Shown piece by piece: positions 24,758 to 33,665 of a stretch of DNA of 37,815 nucleotides (positions are counted from its first letter, which is position 1; each line of letters starts with the position of its first letter). The notes beneath the pieces are model-generated. The model was not told where the DNA came from. It did no database searches and saw only the letters and a program-made list of their open reading frames with translations. The translations under genes and the position numbers were made by a program. Origin of the DNA: Nesterenkonia massiliensis (lineage in GTDB: Bacteria > Actinomycetota > Actinomycetes > Actinomycetales > Micrococcaceae). The stretch is taken from NCBI RefSeq assembly GCF_000455245.1, contig NZ_HG005165.1, positions 651,828 through 689,642 on the forward strand. Direction: 5' to 3'.

Positions 24758-26233
24758 CTACATGGCGATACCGATGTACTTGGTCTCCAGGAACTCATCG
24801 ATGCCGATGTCGCCGCCCTCGCGGCCCACCCCGGATTCCTTCACGCCGCCGAAGGGCGCGGCAGGGTTGGAGACCACACCTTGATTGATGCCGACCATGC
24901 CGGACTCCACGGCTTCGGCCACCCGCAGCGCCCGGGTGAGGTCATTGGTGAAGACATAGTTGGACAGCCCGTACTCGGTGCTGTTGACCGCCGCGACAGC
25001 TTCTTCTTCGGTGTCGAACGGGGTTACCGGTGCCACCGGACCGAAGATCTCCTCGCTGCGCACGCGTGCACCCTCAGGGATGTCGAAGAGCACGGTGGGC
25101 GGATAGAAGTAGCCCTCACCGGCAATCGGCTCGCCACCGAGCAGCACTTCGGCCCCGGAACGCACGGCGTCCTCCACCAACTCCTGAACTTTGTCCCGCT
25201 GCTTGGCATTGATCAGCGGACCAACCTTGACGTCGTCGTCGACACCACGACCCACTCGGAATTCAGCCATCCGCTGAGCCAGTCGGTCGGCGAAATCCTT
25301 CGCCACGGAACGCTGAACGAAGAGCCGGTTAGCAGCGGTGCACGCTTCTCCGGAGTTGCGCATCTTAGCCAGCAGCGCACCTTCCACGGCCTTGTCCAGA
25401 TCTGCATCTTCAAAGACCACCAGGGCCGCATTGCCGCCGAGCTCCATGGAAGTGCGCAGGACGTGGTCGGCACACTGCTCCAGCAGTTTTTTACCCACAG
25501 CGGTTGATCCGGTGAAGGAGAGCTTGCGCGCAATACCAGAGCGGATCAGCGGCTCCATAGTGCCTCCGGCATTGGAGGTCACCACAATATTGACCACTCC
25601 TGCTGGCAGGCCGGCGTCCTGAAGGATCTGCGCAAGAGCCAGCATGGACAGCGGAGTCAATTCAGAGGGCTTGAGCACCGAAGTGCATCCGGCTGCCACA
25701 GCGGGGCCGATCTTCCGGGTGCCCATAGCCAACGGAAAGTTCCACGGAGTAATGAGAATAGAAGGACCAACGGGCTGCTTGGTCACCAGGAACCTGGCAT
25801 TGCCGGCTGGTGCAGTCTGATAGTTTCCGCTGATCCGGGTCGCTTCCTCGGCGAAGTGCCGGAAAAACTCCGCGGCGTAGGTGACCTCCCCGTAGGCCTC
25901 GGCCAGCGGCTTGCCCATCTCCAGGGTCATCAGCAGAGCCAGATCATCTTTGCGCTCATGCATCAGCTCAAAGGCGCGCATCAGGATGTCAGCCCGCTGC
26001 CGCGGCGGCATCGCCGCGAAGTCCGGCTGAGCCCGCTGGGCAGCATGCAGCGCATCCCAGCCGTCCTGCTCGCCGGCGTCGGCCACCTCGCACAGCACCT
26101 TTCCGGTGGAAGGATCCTGGACCTCCAGCCGGGCACCGCTGTGAGACTCGCGCCATTGACCGTCGATATAGAGGGACTTCGGTACGGAGCTGATCAAGGC
26201 GGCCTCGCGGTCAGCAGTAATGGCCTGTGACAT
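24758..26233 (-). CDS. gabD: NAD(P)-dependent succinate-semialdehyde dehydrogenase
   Basis: A 491-residue aldehyde dehydrogenase. The cofactor region ILITPWNFPLAMGTRKIGPA, the Glu general base in MELGGNAALVVFEDAD, the catalytic Cys298 in NSGEACTAANR and the EEIFGPVAPV motif are all present. The pattern (GRE-type end GGVKESGVGREGG, KYIGIAM) matches GabD. The step completes 4-aminobutyrate breakdown by making succinate. ATG 26233 is chosen because AAGGAG lies five bases before it; an upstream Met at 26272 has no such site. The partner transaminase gene is divergent, with a palindromic site between. Confidence 0.9.
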   Translation of the reverse strand: MSQAITADREAALISSVPKSLYIDGQWRESHSGARLEVQDPSTGKVLCEVADAGEQDGWDALHAAQRAQPDFAAMPPRQRADILMRAFELMHERKDDLALLMTLEMGKPLAEAYGEVTYAAEFFRHFAEEATRISGNYQTAPAGNARFLVTKQPVGPSILITPWNFPLAMGTRKIGPAVAAGCTSVLKPSELTPLSMLALAQILQDAGLPAGVVNIVVTSNAGGTMEPLIRSGIARKLSFTGSTAVGKKLLEQCADHVLRTSMELGGNAALVVFEDADLDKAVEGALLAKMRNSGEACTAANRLFVQRSVAKDFADRLAQRMAEFRVGRGVDDDVKVGPLINAKQRDKVQELVEDAVRSGAEVLLGGEPIAGEGYFYPPTVLFDIPEGARVRSEEIFGPVAPVTPFDTEEEAVAAVNSTEYGLSNYVFTNDLTRALRVAEAVESGMVGINQGVVSNPAAPFGGVKESGVGREGGDIGIDEFLETKYIGIAM

Positions 26234-26303
26234 GACTTCTCCTTGTAAGGATGTGATGGCGGTGACATTCATGCTCTCACTCTGTAGTCTAGGCGCCAGC
26301 GCC

Positions 26304-26317
26304 GATTGTCAACAATC
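26304..26317. promoter_or_regulatory. Palindromic operator between gabD and gabT
   Basis: GATTGT (26304-26309), two bases, ACAATC (26312-26317) is a perfect palindrome of the TTGTcaACAA type seen for GntR/FCD regulators. On the minus strand it contains TTGACA (26311-26306), a consensus -35 box for gabD, and it lies 19 bases before the gabT start. One bound dimer could control both genes. No regulator gene is adjacent. Confidence 0.6.
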
Positions 26318-26335
26318 AGACACAAAGGATGAATG

Positions 26336-27598
26336 ATGACTCAGCTCTCCCCCCTCCTGAAGCAGGCGACTCCCGTGGTGGCGTCCCGCGGAGAAGGCGT
26401 CTATCTCTATGACGACGACGGGACGCGGTATCTGGACTTCACCGCCGGGATCGGTGTGACCAGCACCGGGCACTGCCACCCCAAAGTTGTTGCCGCGGCC
26501 CAGCAACAGGTGGGCACCCTGATTCACGGCCAGTACACCACCGTCATGCACCGCCCCTTGCAGCAGCTGACCCAGCGACTCAGTGAAGTGCTGCCGGCGG
26601 GCCTGGATTCGGTGTTCTTCTCCAACTCCGGTTCGGAAGCCGCCGAGGCCGCACTGCGACTGGCGCGGCAGGCGACGGGCAGACCGAACATTGTGGTCTT
26701 CCAAGGCGGGTTCCACGGACGAACAGTGGCAGCGGCATCGATGACTACCTCCGGCACCAAGTTCCGTGCTGGATTCAGTCCGCTCATGGGCGGCGTCGTC
26801 GTCTCCCCCTTTCCGAACCCTTCGCATTACCGGCGCTACGGCTGGGATCAGGACCAGGCCACCGACTTTGCCCTGCGCGAGCTGGATCTGCTGCTGAACA
26901 CCCAGTCAGCGCCGGCGGATACTGCAGCGTTCCTGGTGGAACCGGTGCTCGGCGAAGGCGGATACGTGCCCGGTCATGAAAGGTTCTTCGCCGGGCTGAG
27001 GGAGCGCGCCGATGCCCACGGGATTCTGCTGATCGTTGATGAGGTGCAGACCGGTTTCGGGCGCACCGGACGGTTCTGGGGCCAGGACCATTTCGGGCTG
27101 GTGCCCGATATCCAGATGTTCGCCAAGGGCATCGCCTCCGGCTTCCCGATCTCCGGGATCGCAGCCTCAGAGCAACTCATGGCCAAAGCCTGGCCGGGGT
27201 CACAGGGCGGGACCTATGGCGCAAACGCGGTAGCCTGCGCCGCAGCCCTTGCCACCCTCGAGGTCATTGCCGAGGAACACCTGGTGGAGAACTCTCAAGC
27301 CCGTGGTGAGCAGCTTCGCAGCCGGCTACGGGAGGCCGCGCAGGGGTACACCCAGGTAGCCGAAGTACGCGGTCTGGGACTGATGGTGGGCGTGGAGTTC
27401 ATCAACGACGACGGCACCCCCGGCACTGCACTGGCAGCGGCCGTACAGCAGGAGGCGGCCCGCCGCGGACTGCTGCTACTGACCTGCGGGCCGTGGACTG
27501 AGGTGGTCCGGTTCATTCCAGCGCTGGTGGTCAGTCAGCAGCAGGTGGAGGACGCCGCGGGGATCTTCAGTGCGGCCCTGAAGGCAGTGCTGGGGTGA
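26336..27598 (+). CDS. gabT: 4-aminobutyrate aminotransferase-like class III aminotransferase
   Basis: A 420-residue PLP enzyme. Class III features are FFSNSGSEAAEAALRLAR near 95, GGFHGRT near 135, EPVLGEGGY near 200, IVDEVQTGFGRTG near 230 and the PLP lysine K264 in MFAKGIASGFP. Together with the divergent gabD it would convert 4-aminobutyrate to succinate semialdehyde and on to succinate. Two ATG codons follow each other; the second (26336) has better spacing from AAAGGA. The close family members include ornithine and acetylornithine aminotransferases, so the substrate comes mostly from context. The stop lies three bases from the convergent SGNH gene. Confidence 0.87.
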   Translation: MTQLSPLLKQATPVVASRGEGVYLYDDDGTRYLDFTAGIGVTSTGHCHPKVVAAAQQQVGTLIHGQYTTVMHRPLQQLTQRLSEVLPAGLDSVFFSNSGSEAAEAALRLARQATGRPNIVVFQGGFHGRTVAAASMTTSGTKFRAGFSPLMGGVVVSPFPNPSHYRRYGWDQDQATDFALRELDLLLNTQSAPADTAAFLVEPVLGEGGYVPGHERFFAGLRERADAHGILLIVDEVQTGFGRTGRFWGQDHFGLVPDIQMFAKGIASGFPISGIAASEQLMAKAWPGSQGGTYGANAVACAAALATLEVIAEEHLVENSQARGEQLRSRLREAAQGYTQVAEVRGLGLMVGVEFINDDGTPGTALAAAVQQEAARRGLLLLTCGPWTEVVRFIPALVVSQQQVEDAAGIFSAALKAVLG

Positions 27599-27601
27599 GG
27601 T

Positions 27602-28393
27602 CTACCAGATCCGGGATGTCAGCGCCGGATACTTCGGGTTCATCGCATCACCGGAAGAGACCCGGGTCACGCGACGCTTCACCCACGGGTAAAGATAGTC
27701 CTTGCTCCAGGTCACCTCGGCGGCGATCTTCTCCGGCAGTGAGACCACCGGGGACTCGTCCAACTCCGGCTCGTCGATCTCGTCCTGCTCCCCCAGCACT
27801 TTCAGGACTTCTTTGGCCATGGTGATGTGACCTGCGATGCCCAGATGCATTCGGTCCACATCCCAGTAGCGCCAGTCCTGGAAAACGCGCATATGCCAGA
27901 AGTCCACCAGATCCAGCTCAAGATCAGCGGCGATCTTACGCACGTACTCGTTGTAGATGGCGGTACGGCCACGGGTGAGCCGGAACATGGGAGCCTTCCC
28001 GGAGTCGAAACCGGTGAAGAGCACCACGCGGGCTCCTGATTCCGCGAGCTTCTCCACACCGGCGCGATAGCGCTCCATCAGCCCGTCGATATTGACCACC
28101 GGGCGCAGAATGTCATTGCCTCCGGCGTACAGCGTCACCAGCGTGGGCTTCAGCGCCAAGGCGGCATCGAGCTGTTCATCCAGCACCTGCTGCAGCTTCT
28201 TCCCGCGGATGGCGAGATTCGCATAACCCCAGGATGAGTCGTTGGAGATCAGCTGGGCGGCGACCCGGTCGGCCCAACCTCGCACGTCATTGGGGCTCGA
28301 AGGGTCAATATCCCCGACTCCTTCGGTGAAGGAGTCCCCCAGCGCGACATACCGCTTGGTGAATGATCCTTGGGCTGTACCAGCTGCAGGCAT
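27602..28393 (-). CDS. SGNH/GDSL-family esterase or lipase
   Basis: A 263-residue hydrolase with all SGNH blocks: YVALGDSFTEGVGD (Ser21 nucleophile), a Gly block near DRVAAQLISN, TLYAGGNDILRP with the oxyanion Asn near 85, and DVDRMHLGIAGHITMA with the catalytic Asp-x-x-His near 195. No signal peptide is seen, so it is probably cytoplasmic. GGGGAGG precedes the ATG. It converges on gabT with a gap of three bases and no terminator. The substrate is not known. Confidence 0.88.
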   Translation of the reverse strand: MPAAGTAQGSFTKRYVALGDSFTEGVGDIDPSSPNDVRGWADRVAAQLISNDSSWGYANLAIRGKKLQQVLDEQLDAALALKPTLVTLYAGGNDILRPVVNIDGLMERYRAGVEKLAESGARVVLFTGFDSGKAPMFRLTRGRTAIYNEYVRKIAADLELDLVDFWHMRVFQDWRYWDVDRMHLGIAGHITMAKEVLKVLGEQDEIDEPELDESPVVSLPEKIAAEVTWSKDYLYPWVKRRVTRVSSGDAMNPKYPALTSRIW

Positions 28394-28552
28394 CTCGGCC
28401 TCCCCTGTTGCGAGTGCGGGTTTTCCTCTTCAGCCACCCTACCCGCGGGGCACCCAGGACTGAACCTACCGTCAGGTAATAACATGTGGCCCAGTTGCTT
28501 AAGGTGAGCTTCGGTCCCTTTCGCACGAGTGGAGACGCCCGGACATCGAGCA

Positions 28553-28616
28553 CTTCAGGCGTGAAGGCGGGCGTGAGCCCGCCGAGAGCGTGGCGGGGTT
28601 CCCCCGCCCGCGGAAC
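28553..28616 (-). repeat. REP-like palindromic element, copy B, with two adjacent hairpins
   Basis: This is the reverse-oriented counterpart of the element at 21663-21730. The core lies at 28582-28616 and the shared block at 28553-28563. Here it forms two clean stems: GGCGGGG/CCCCGCC with a three-base loop (28592-28608) and GGCGGGC/GCCCGCC with a four-base loop (28566-28583). It begins 4 bases after the stop of the hydroquinone-reductase-like gene and probably ends its transcript. Confidence 0.65.
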
Positions 28617-28620
28617 TAAA

Positions 28621-29751
28621 TCAGTACAGCGGGTTGGCTCCGGGAGGCTGTTCTTCGGCAGCGATCGGACCAGGAGCCGTGCCCGCACCGAATGGTGAGC
28701 CGCCGAGCTCCTCGCGACCGTGCTCACTCAGCCAGTTCTGCAGGTCCGGCCCCGCTGGGACCACCTGGGTGGGGTTGATGTCCTCATGCACCACGTAATA
28801 GTGGGCCTTGATCTGGTCGAAGTCCACGGTGTCCCCGAATCCGGGTGTCTGGAACAGGTCCCGGGCATAGCCCCACAGGTTCGGCATCTCGGTGAGCTTG
28901 TTCCGGTTGCACTTGAAGTGCCCGTGGTACACCGCATCGAAGCGGACCAGAGTGGTGAACAGTCGCACATCAGCCTCGGTGATGTGCTCGCCCATGAGGT
29001 ATCGCCGGTCGGCGAGCCGTTCCTCCAGCCAGTCCAGTGCGGTGAAGAGCCGGTCGTAGGCCTCCTCATAGGCACGCTGCGATCCGGCGAACCCGGCGCG
29101 GTAGACCCCGTTGTTGACCTCGGTGAAGACGCGTTTGATCACCGGAAGCATCTCATCGATCAGCTCATCGGGCAGCAGATCCGGCGCACCCTCCCGGTGA
29201 TATGCCTTCCATTGCGTCGAGAAGTCCAGGGTCAGCTGGGGGTAGTTATTTGTCACCACCGCCCCGGAGGGCACATCCACCAATGCCGGTACTGTGATTC
29301 CGCGCGGATAGTCCGGGAATCGCTTGAAGTAGTTCTCCTGCAGCCGCTCAGTGCCCAGTACCGGATCCCGGCCGTCCTGTGTCAGATCGAAGGTCCAGGA
29401 CCGCACATCGTGTACCGGGCCGGGAGTGGCCAGCGAGATCACACTCTCAAGGCCCAGTAGGCGTCGCACAATAATCGATCGGTGCGCCCACGGGCAGGCT
29501 CTTGCCGCCACTAGGCGATACCGTCCCGGCTCCACCGGCCAGGCTTGGGCATCAGCGGTCAATCCCGCAGCACGCGGGTCCCCGATGCTGGAGGGCTCCT
29601 CCTGGGGTGCGGCGGTGACCGCGTCGACGTCGGCCACCACTCGGTCCTCGATGTAATTGGTGTCCCGGGTGAACTCCTCCCCGGTCACGTAGGCGCCTTT
29701 AGTGGAGTGCTCGGTTTCGTATGTCTTCTGCGGACCCTGTGACTCAGCCAT
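28621..29751 (-). CDS. Glutathionyl-hydroquinone reductase-like (Xi-class GST fold)
   Basis: A 376-residue thioredoxin-fold/GST-helical protein. The active cysteine is Cys86 in VAARACPWAHRSIIVRRLLG, the CPWA motif of S-glutathionyl-hydroquinone reductases (YqjG/EcgA/PcpF). The C-terminal half has the conserved LMGEHITEADVRLFTTLVRF and VYHGHFKCNRN. Family members remove a thiol from quinone adducts. Actinobacteria mostly use mycothiol instead of glutathione, so the natural thiol here is probably different; this is inference. The ATG at 29751 follows TAACCT by six bases, fitting a leaderless message, and it shares a 68-base promoter region with the divergent hydrolase gene. Confidence 0.88.
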   Translation of the reverse strand: MAESQGPQKTYETEHSTKGAYVTGEEFTRDTNYIEDRVVADVDAVTAAPQEEPSSIGDPRAAGLTADAQAWPVEPGRYRLVAARACPWAHRSIIVRRLLGLESVISLATPGPVHDVRSWTFDLTQDGRDPVLGTERLQENYFKRFPDYPRGITVPALVDVPSGAVVTNNYPQLTLDFSTQWKAYHREGAPDLLPDELIDEMLPVIKRVFTEVNNGVYRAGFAGSQRAYEEAYDRLFTALDWLEERLADRRYLMGEHITEADVRLFTTLVRFDAVYHGHFKCNRNKLTEMPNLWGYARDLFQTPGFGDTVDFDQIKAHYYVVHEDINPTQVVPAGPDLQNWLSEHGREELGGSPFGAGTAPGPIAAEEQPPGANPLY

Positions 29752-29757
29752 ACCGCA

Positions 29758-29763
29758 AGGTTA
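29758..29763 (-). promoter_or_regulatory. Leaderless -10 box of the hydroquinone-reductase-like gene
   Basis: TAACCT on the minus strand is followed by six bases and the ATG at 29751. No ribosome binding site is present. Confidence 0.5.
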
Positions 29764-29806
29764 CGTTTCCGCGCTGAACAACTCCAGGGGGGCTCCAGGT
29801 GGTGAC

Positions 29807-29812
29807 TAGTCT
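29807..29812 (+). promoter_or_regulatory. Leaderless -10 box of the metallo-hydrolase gene
   Basis: TAGTCT is followed by seven bases and the ATG at 29820. This supports the ATG over GTG codons at 29799 and 29802, which have a G-run upstream. Confidence 0.5.
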
Positions 29813-29819
29813 GGATCCC

Positions 29820-30623
29820 ATGAGCACGACGGCGCCCTGGCAGGTCCTGACCTGTAACAACCCCTCGCCCATGACGCTGGAGGGCACTAATACCTATCTG
29901 TTGGGAGCAGCGGGATCCGACGCCGTGGTGGTCGTGGACCCCGGTCCTGCAGATCATCCCGAGCATCTTGAGGCGATTCTGGACGCGGCTTCTCACCGCT
30001 CAGTGCAGCAGATCCTGATCACCCATCGTCACGCCGACCATCTGGGCGCAGCCGCGGCTCTGGCGGATCTCAGCGGTGCTCCGGTGCGGTCCTTTGACCC
30101 CGAGTTGTGTCGGCCCCCAGGGCCGGGCGGGGGTGAAGCGAGAAACAGCTCACCGGCGCCGCTGCGCGATGGTGAGCGAATCAGTGTCGGTGGAGTGGAC
30201 ATCGAGGTCCTGCATACTCCCGGACATACCGCGGATTCAGTGTGCTTCTGGCTCCCCCAGCACAGGGTCATGCTCACGGGAGATACCATCCTTGGCCGTG
30301 GCACCTCCATGGTGGATTATCCCGATGGCACCCTGGCCGACTATTTCGCCACACTGGCCCGATTACAGTCCTATGGAGATGTGCCCCTACTTCCCGGTCA
30401 CGGATCCCAGCAGCCCGACCTGGCAGCCGCTGCCGCTCGGTATGAAGCTCAGCGCCGGCAACGTCTGGACCAGCTTCACCAGCTGCGAAGGAAGCACCCC
30501 GATCACAGTCCTGCCCAGTTGGCGGAGCTGATCTACGGTCCGCGCCCAGGGGTGCAGCAACCTGTGATCCTTCAGCTGATCAACGCGCAGCTGGACTATC
30601 TGAACAGCAGCGAACCGAACTGA
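29820..30623 (+). CDS. Metallo-beta-lactamase-fold hydrolase (LACTB2/glyoxalase II-like)
   Basis: A 267-residue MBL-fold protein. The zinc-binding ILITHRHADHLGAAA motif lies near 63, the second ligand His in VLHTPGHTADSVCFWL near 135, the bridging Asp in MLTGDTILGRGTSMVDYPDG near 155, and the last His in PLLPGHGSQQ near 195. The start PSPMTLEGTNTYLL and a C-terminal helical domain (RRKHPDHSPAQLAELIYG) match LACTB2-like endoribonuclease/hydrolase relatives. Start choice between ATG 29820 and GTG 29799 depends on whether the message is leaderless. The physiological substrate is unknown. Confidence 0.87.
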   Translation: MSTTAPWQVLTCNNPSPMTLEGTNTYLLGAAGSDAVVVVDPGPADHPEHLEAILDAASHRSVQQILITHRHADHLGAAAALADLSGAPVRSFDPELCRPPGPGGGEARNSSPAPLRDGERISVGGVDIEVLHTPGHTADSVCFWLPQHRVMLTGDTILGRGTSMVDYPDGTLADYFATLARLQSYGDVPLLPGHGSQQPDLAAAAARYEAQRRQRLDQLHQLRRKHPDHSPAQLAELIYGPRPGVQQPVILQLINAQLDYLNSSEPN

Positions 30624-30667
30624 ACAGCTGAGAATCGGACTACGCTTCAGGTCCGGACCCGCAAGTT

Positions 30668-31075
30668 CTAGAACGGCCGCTTGATATAGGGCAGCTGAGA
30701 CCAGCGGATCTCTTCTACGCGCACGCCTTCAGACTGCAGCTGATCAACCAGTGCGTTGGCCGCTTTCGCCAGCCTCTCGAAGGCGTCGGGCGAGCTCTCT
30801 CCCACCACCCCGGAGGCGTAGCAGGTCACCACAAGCACAGGCCGACCCCACGAGTCCCGGTCGCGGTGCTGCACCACAGCCAGTTGCCCGTCGGTGACAC
30901 CGGTGAGTGGACCTTCGGGTAAGTCTTCGCGGAAGTAGTCCATGAAGCCGGTGAGTTCTTCCACCACCTGGTCCACGGCATCGAGGTCAGCAGCGGCAAT
31001 ACGTGCTTGCAAGGGCGCCCACTCATCACCGGCTAAACGGGACGGTCCCCATTCACTCTGTTTGTTCCACCGCAC
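30668..31075 (-). CDS. Small hypothetical cytoplasmic protein, 135 aa
   Basis: The protein starts VRWNKQSEWGPSRLAGDEWA and shows an alpha-beta pattern (DLDAVDQVVEELTGFMDYF, LAVVQHRDRDSWGRPVLVVT, VRVEEIRWSQLPYIKRPF). No family is recognised. GTG 31075 is chosen because GGAGGAGG stands five bases before it; the longer frame to 31174 has a Trp/His-rich, unlikely N-terminus. It has no signal peptide or membrane helix and is divergent from the SDR gene. Confidence 0.6.
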   Translation of the reverse strand: MRWNKQSEWGPSRLAGDEWAPLQARIAAADLDAVDQVVEELTGFMDYFREDLPEGPLTGVTDGQLAVVQHRDRDSWGRPVLVVTCYASGVVGESSPDAFERLAKAANALVDQLQSEGVRVEEIRWSQLPYIKRPF

Positions 31076-31184
31076 AGGCTCCTCCTCCGCCTCACCAGGG
31101 TTAGCTACCCCGGAATCTCTGTGATGCCACCACAGCCTGAACGCGGGCTGTAAGGATCTGACGCCGACGTCCATTTGGGCACTC

Positions 31185-31190
31185 TACGAT
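31185..31190 (+). promoter_or_regulatory. Leaderless -10 box of the SDR gene
   Basis: TACGAT is followed by seven bases and the ATG at 31198. There is no purine-rich ribosome binding site between them. Confidence 0.5.
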
Positions 31191-31197
31191 ATCCCCC

Positions 31198-32046
31198 ATG
31201 GGCACCCATACAGCAGTCATTACAGGTTCCACCGCAGGCCTCGGAGCCGCCTTCGCGAGGCAGCTGGCAGCCCAGGGATTTAACCTGGTGCTGGTGTCCC
31301 GTAGCGGCGAGCGGCTCGAAGCTCAGGCCGAATCCCTCTCCGCGCAGTATAAAGTCCGTGCCGATGTCATCATCGCTGACCTGACCACCTCTGACGGTGT
31401 AGACGCGGTAGCCGAGCGCTTGGCTGATGAAGCCAATCCGGTCCACCTGCTGATCAACAACGCTGGCCACGGCTTAGCGGGCGACTTCCTAGATAATGAT
31501 CTGCAGGATGAGCGGGATCTGCTGCGTCTGCACGTGCAGACCACCATGGAGCTCACGCATACCGCTGCCCGCGGCATGGTCCGGCGCCGCGGTGGGCGCA
31601 TCATCAACGTTGCCTCGGTAGCTGGATTCACGCCCACCGGCACCTACTCCGCTGCCAAGTCCTGGGTCATCAACTTCTCCAAGGCTCTGCACCAGCAGCT
31701 GAAGACCGACGGCGTCACCGTCACCGCTCTGTGCCCGGGTCTGGTCCGCACCGAGTTCCACTCGCGTTCAAAGATCACCGTGGCCGGAGCCAAGAAGTGG
31801 ATGTGGCTCGATGCCGAGGATGTGGTGCGCGCAGGCTTGACTGCCAATGCTCAGGGCGCTGCTGTCAGCGTCCCGTCGCGCACCTACCAGGCGCTGACGG
31901 CTTCTCTGCGGTTCATCCCCGACCCCGTGGTGCAGTGGGCCACCGGACGCGGGATGGGTGTACCGGGCCAGGATCAGGACCAGGACCAGAGCACCTCAGC
32001 TCCGCAGCAACTGACATCCGGGGAGACAAAGGGCAAGTCCGCATAG
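31198..32046 (+). CDS. Short-chain dehydrogenase/reductase
   Basis: A 282-residue classical-type SDR. The cofactor site TGSTAGLGAAFARQLAAQG lies at about 8-26, LINNAGHGLAG near 85, the catalytic Ser in IINVASVAGFTPTG near 140 and the Tyr-x-x-x-Lys in GTYSAAKSWVINFSKALH near 153-157. PGLVRTEFHS follows. The fold binds NADP(H), and the protein resembles the DltE/YqjQ-type group acting on unknown alcohols or ketones. The C-terminal tail (DQDQDQSTSAPQQL) is polar and probably disordered. Confidence 0.9.
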   Translation: MGTHTAVITGSTAGLGAAFARQLAAQGFNLVLVSRSGERLEAQAESLSAQYKVRADVIIADLTTSDGVDAVAERLADEANPVHLLINNAGHGLAGDFLDNDLQDERDLLRLHVQTTMELTHTAARGMVRRRGGRIINVASVAGFTPTGTYSAAKSWVINFSKALHQQLKTDGVTVTALCPGLVRTEFHSRSKITVAGAKKWMWLDAEDVVRAGLTANAQGAAVSVPSRTYQALTASLRFIPDPVVQWATGRGMGVPGQDQDQDQSTSAPQQLTSGETKGKSA

Positions 32047-32128
32047 GGCAGCATCTCCTCTTCTGCGCCGCTGACCTGACGGCATCGTGCACCCTGGCCG
32101 TTGTCCGCCTGGGAAAATCATCCCGACC

Positions 32129-33556
32129 TTAGTCTTCGTCCTGCCGCTCGCGACGCTCCCGGTAGGCGTCCTCCCCGGGTCCCGCGAAGTCCCGATTACG
32201 TTCAAAAGCCTGGATCGAGCCGGTGAACAGCGAAGCATCCTGTGAGGATTCGGTGCGGATCTCTGTGGCCGCGGCTGGGCTGGCCGGGGCGTCGTCGTCT
32301 TTGTCTACGGCCCCGAATTGGCCGGTAGCCACCGGTTCCGGCTTCTGCCCGAGGGCTTCTTCATTGGTGATCAGCATCCTCTGGGTCATCACCGCATAGG
32401 GGTGCTCGGTGCGCAGGTAGTTGACCAGATCCTCACGGATCAAACAGCGCAGATCCCACAGCTCGCCAGAATTGCGCGCAGAAACCACCACCCGAGTCTT
32501 GATGTGCCCCTCTACAGCTTCAATCACCTGCACGCTGTATGTATCCCCGTCCCACAACGGGGTGGAGTCCAGTAGGCGCTTCAGGCGCGCACGCAGCGCG
32601 TCCATAGGCACCCGCCAGTCGACGTCGAGCTCCACGGTGCCCAGCAGCTCAGTTCCGACTCGAGTCCAGTTCTCAAATGGTGTGGCCACAAAATGGGCGC
32701 TGGGGTAGATGAAGCGACGTCCATCCCAAGATTTGATGACCACTGTGGAGAGGGTGATCTCCTCCACTGTGCCGAAGTTCTCCTCGATGACCACGACGTC
32801 GCCCACCCGGATGGAGTCGGCGAAGGCCAACTGGATGCCGGCAAAGACATTGGCCAGGGTGGACTGCATGGCAAGACCAGCCACCACAGACACCACACCG
32901 GCGGAGGCCAGCAGTCCGGCCCCGAGCCCGCGCACATCCTCGTTCAGCAACAGCACAGCGGCCACTGCGAGAGTGATGATGGCTGCCGCCAAGATTCGCC
33001 CGATCAGGTCCACCTGGGTCTGCACACGCCGGCCCCGGCGGTCTTCGGCTTCAAGCTCGCCTTCCCCGATGTAGCGAGAGAGAATCACCGCCTCAATGAT
33101 TCTGACCACTCGCAGCGCCCACCAGGCTACAGAGACGATGACCGCAATGTTCAGCACCACAAAAAGCGGCTGGCGCCACCATAGGTCAGTGCCTGTGGCG
33201 TAGTTGACGCTCAGCGCAGACCCGGCAAAGAACAGCACGCTGAACAGCGGTGCCTGCGTGCGGCCGATGGCGCGTTTGACCTGAGCGGAGCGGCGGAAGA
33301 TCTGCTTCATCACGGTGGAGATCACCAGAGTGATGACCAGGGCGACCACCACCGTCAAGCCCACGCCGATCAGCAGCCCCATGAATGGTCCTGCGTTGGA
33401 GACCAGCTGCTCGAACTCTTCTGGGATGTGGTCCTCTACCTCGCTGGTGATTCCATTGGTCGGATTCTGCGTGGCGGCATCCTCATCAAAGAGCGGCTCC
33501 TGGGTGCCGCTGAGGAGGAGGGCAGTAGGTGATGAGACGGCGGGGAAGAAAACCAT
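32129..33556 (-). CDS. Small-conductance mechanosensitive channel (MscS family)
   Basis: A 475-residue membrane protein. Hydrophobic helices lie near 55-80 ([20 protein letters not shown]), 115-165 and 195-255; the pore-lining helix is [20 protein letters not shown], followed by the MscS beta-domain signature [40 protein letters not shown] and FIYPSAHF. The C-terminal part is acidic and charged. It would release solutes on hypo-osmotic shock. The start at ATG 33556 is preferred; the frame is open further upstream but enters the hisD promoter region. The gene is divergent from hisD. Confidence 0.87.
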   Translation of the reverse strand: MVFFPAVSSPTALLLSGTQEPLFDEDAATQNPTNGITSEVEDHIPEEFEQLVSNAGPFMGLLIGVGLTVVVALVITLVISTVMKQIFRRSAQVKRAIGRTQAPLFSVLFFAGSALSVNYATGTDLWWRQPLFVVLNIAVIVSVAWWALRVVRIIEAVILSRYIGEGELEAEDRRGRRVQTQVDLIGRILAAAIITLAVAAVLLLNEDVRGLGAGLLASAGVVSVVAGLAMQSTLANVFAGIQLAFADSIRVGDVVVIEENFGTVEEITLSTVVIKSWDGRRFIYPSAHFVATPFENWTRVGTELLGTVELDVDWRVPMDALRARLKRLLDSTPLWDGDTYSVQVIEAVEGHIKTRVVVSARNSGELWDLRCLIREDLVNYLRTEHPYAVMTQRMLITNEEALGQKPEPVATGQFGAVDKDDDAPASPAAATEIRTESSQDASLFTGSIQAFERNRDFAGPGEDAYRERRERQDED

Positions 33557-33665
33557 GTGGGGAATGATGGCACGCGTAGGGTGGAGAATGAAACCGTCAC
33601 GCGCTGCTTTCGGGAGTCCTTTGGCAGGGTGTGACGCATATCTACACGCATCTTCGAGGAGGACC

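Noticed and set aside
33315-33665. Upstream extension of the hisD frame (117 extra codons)
   Set aside because: It overlaps the antisense mscS coding region, while AGGAGG and the conserved start lie at ATG 33666.
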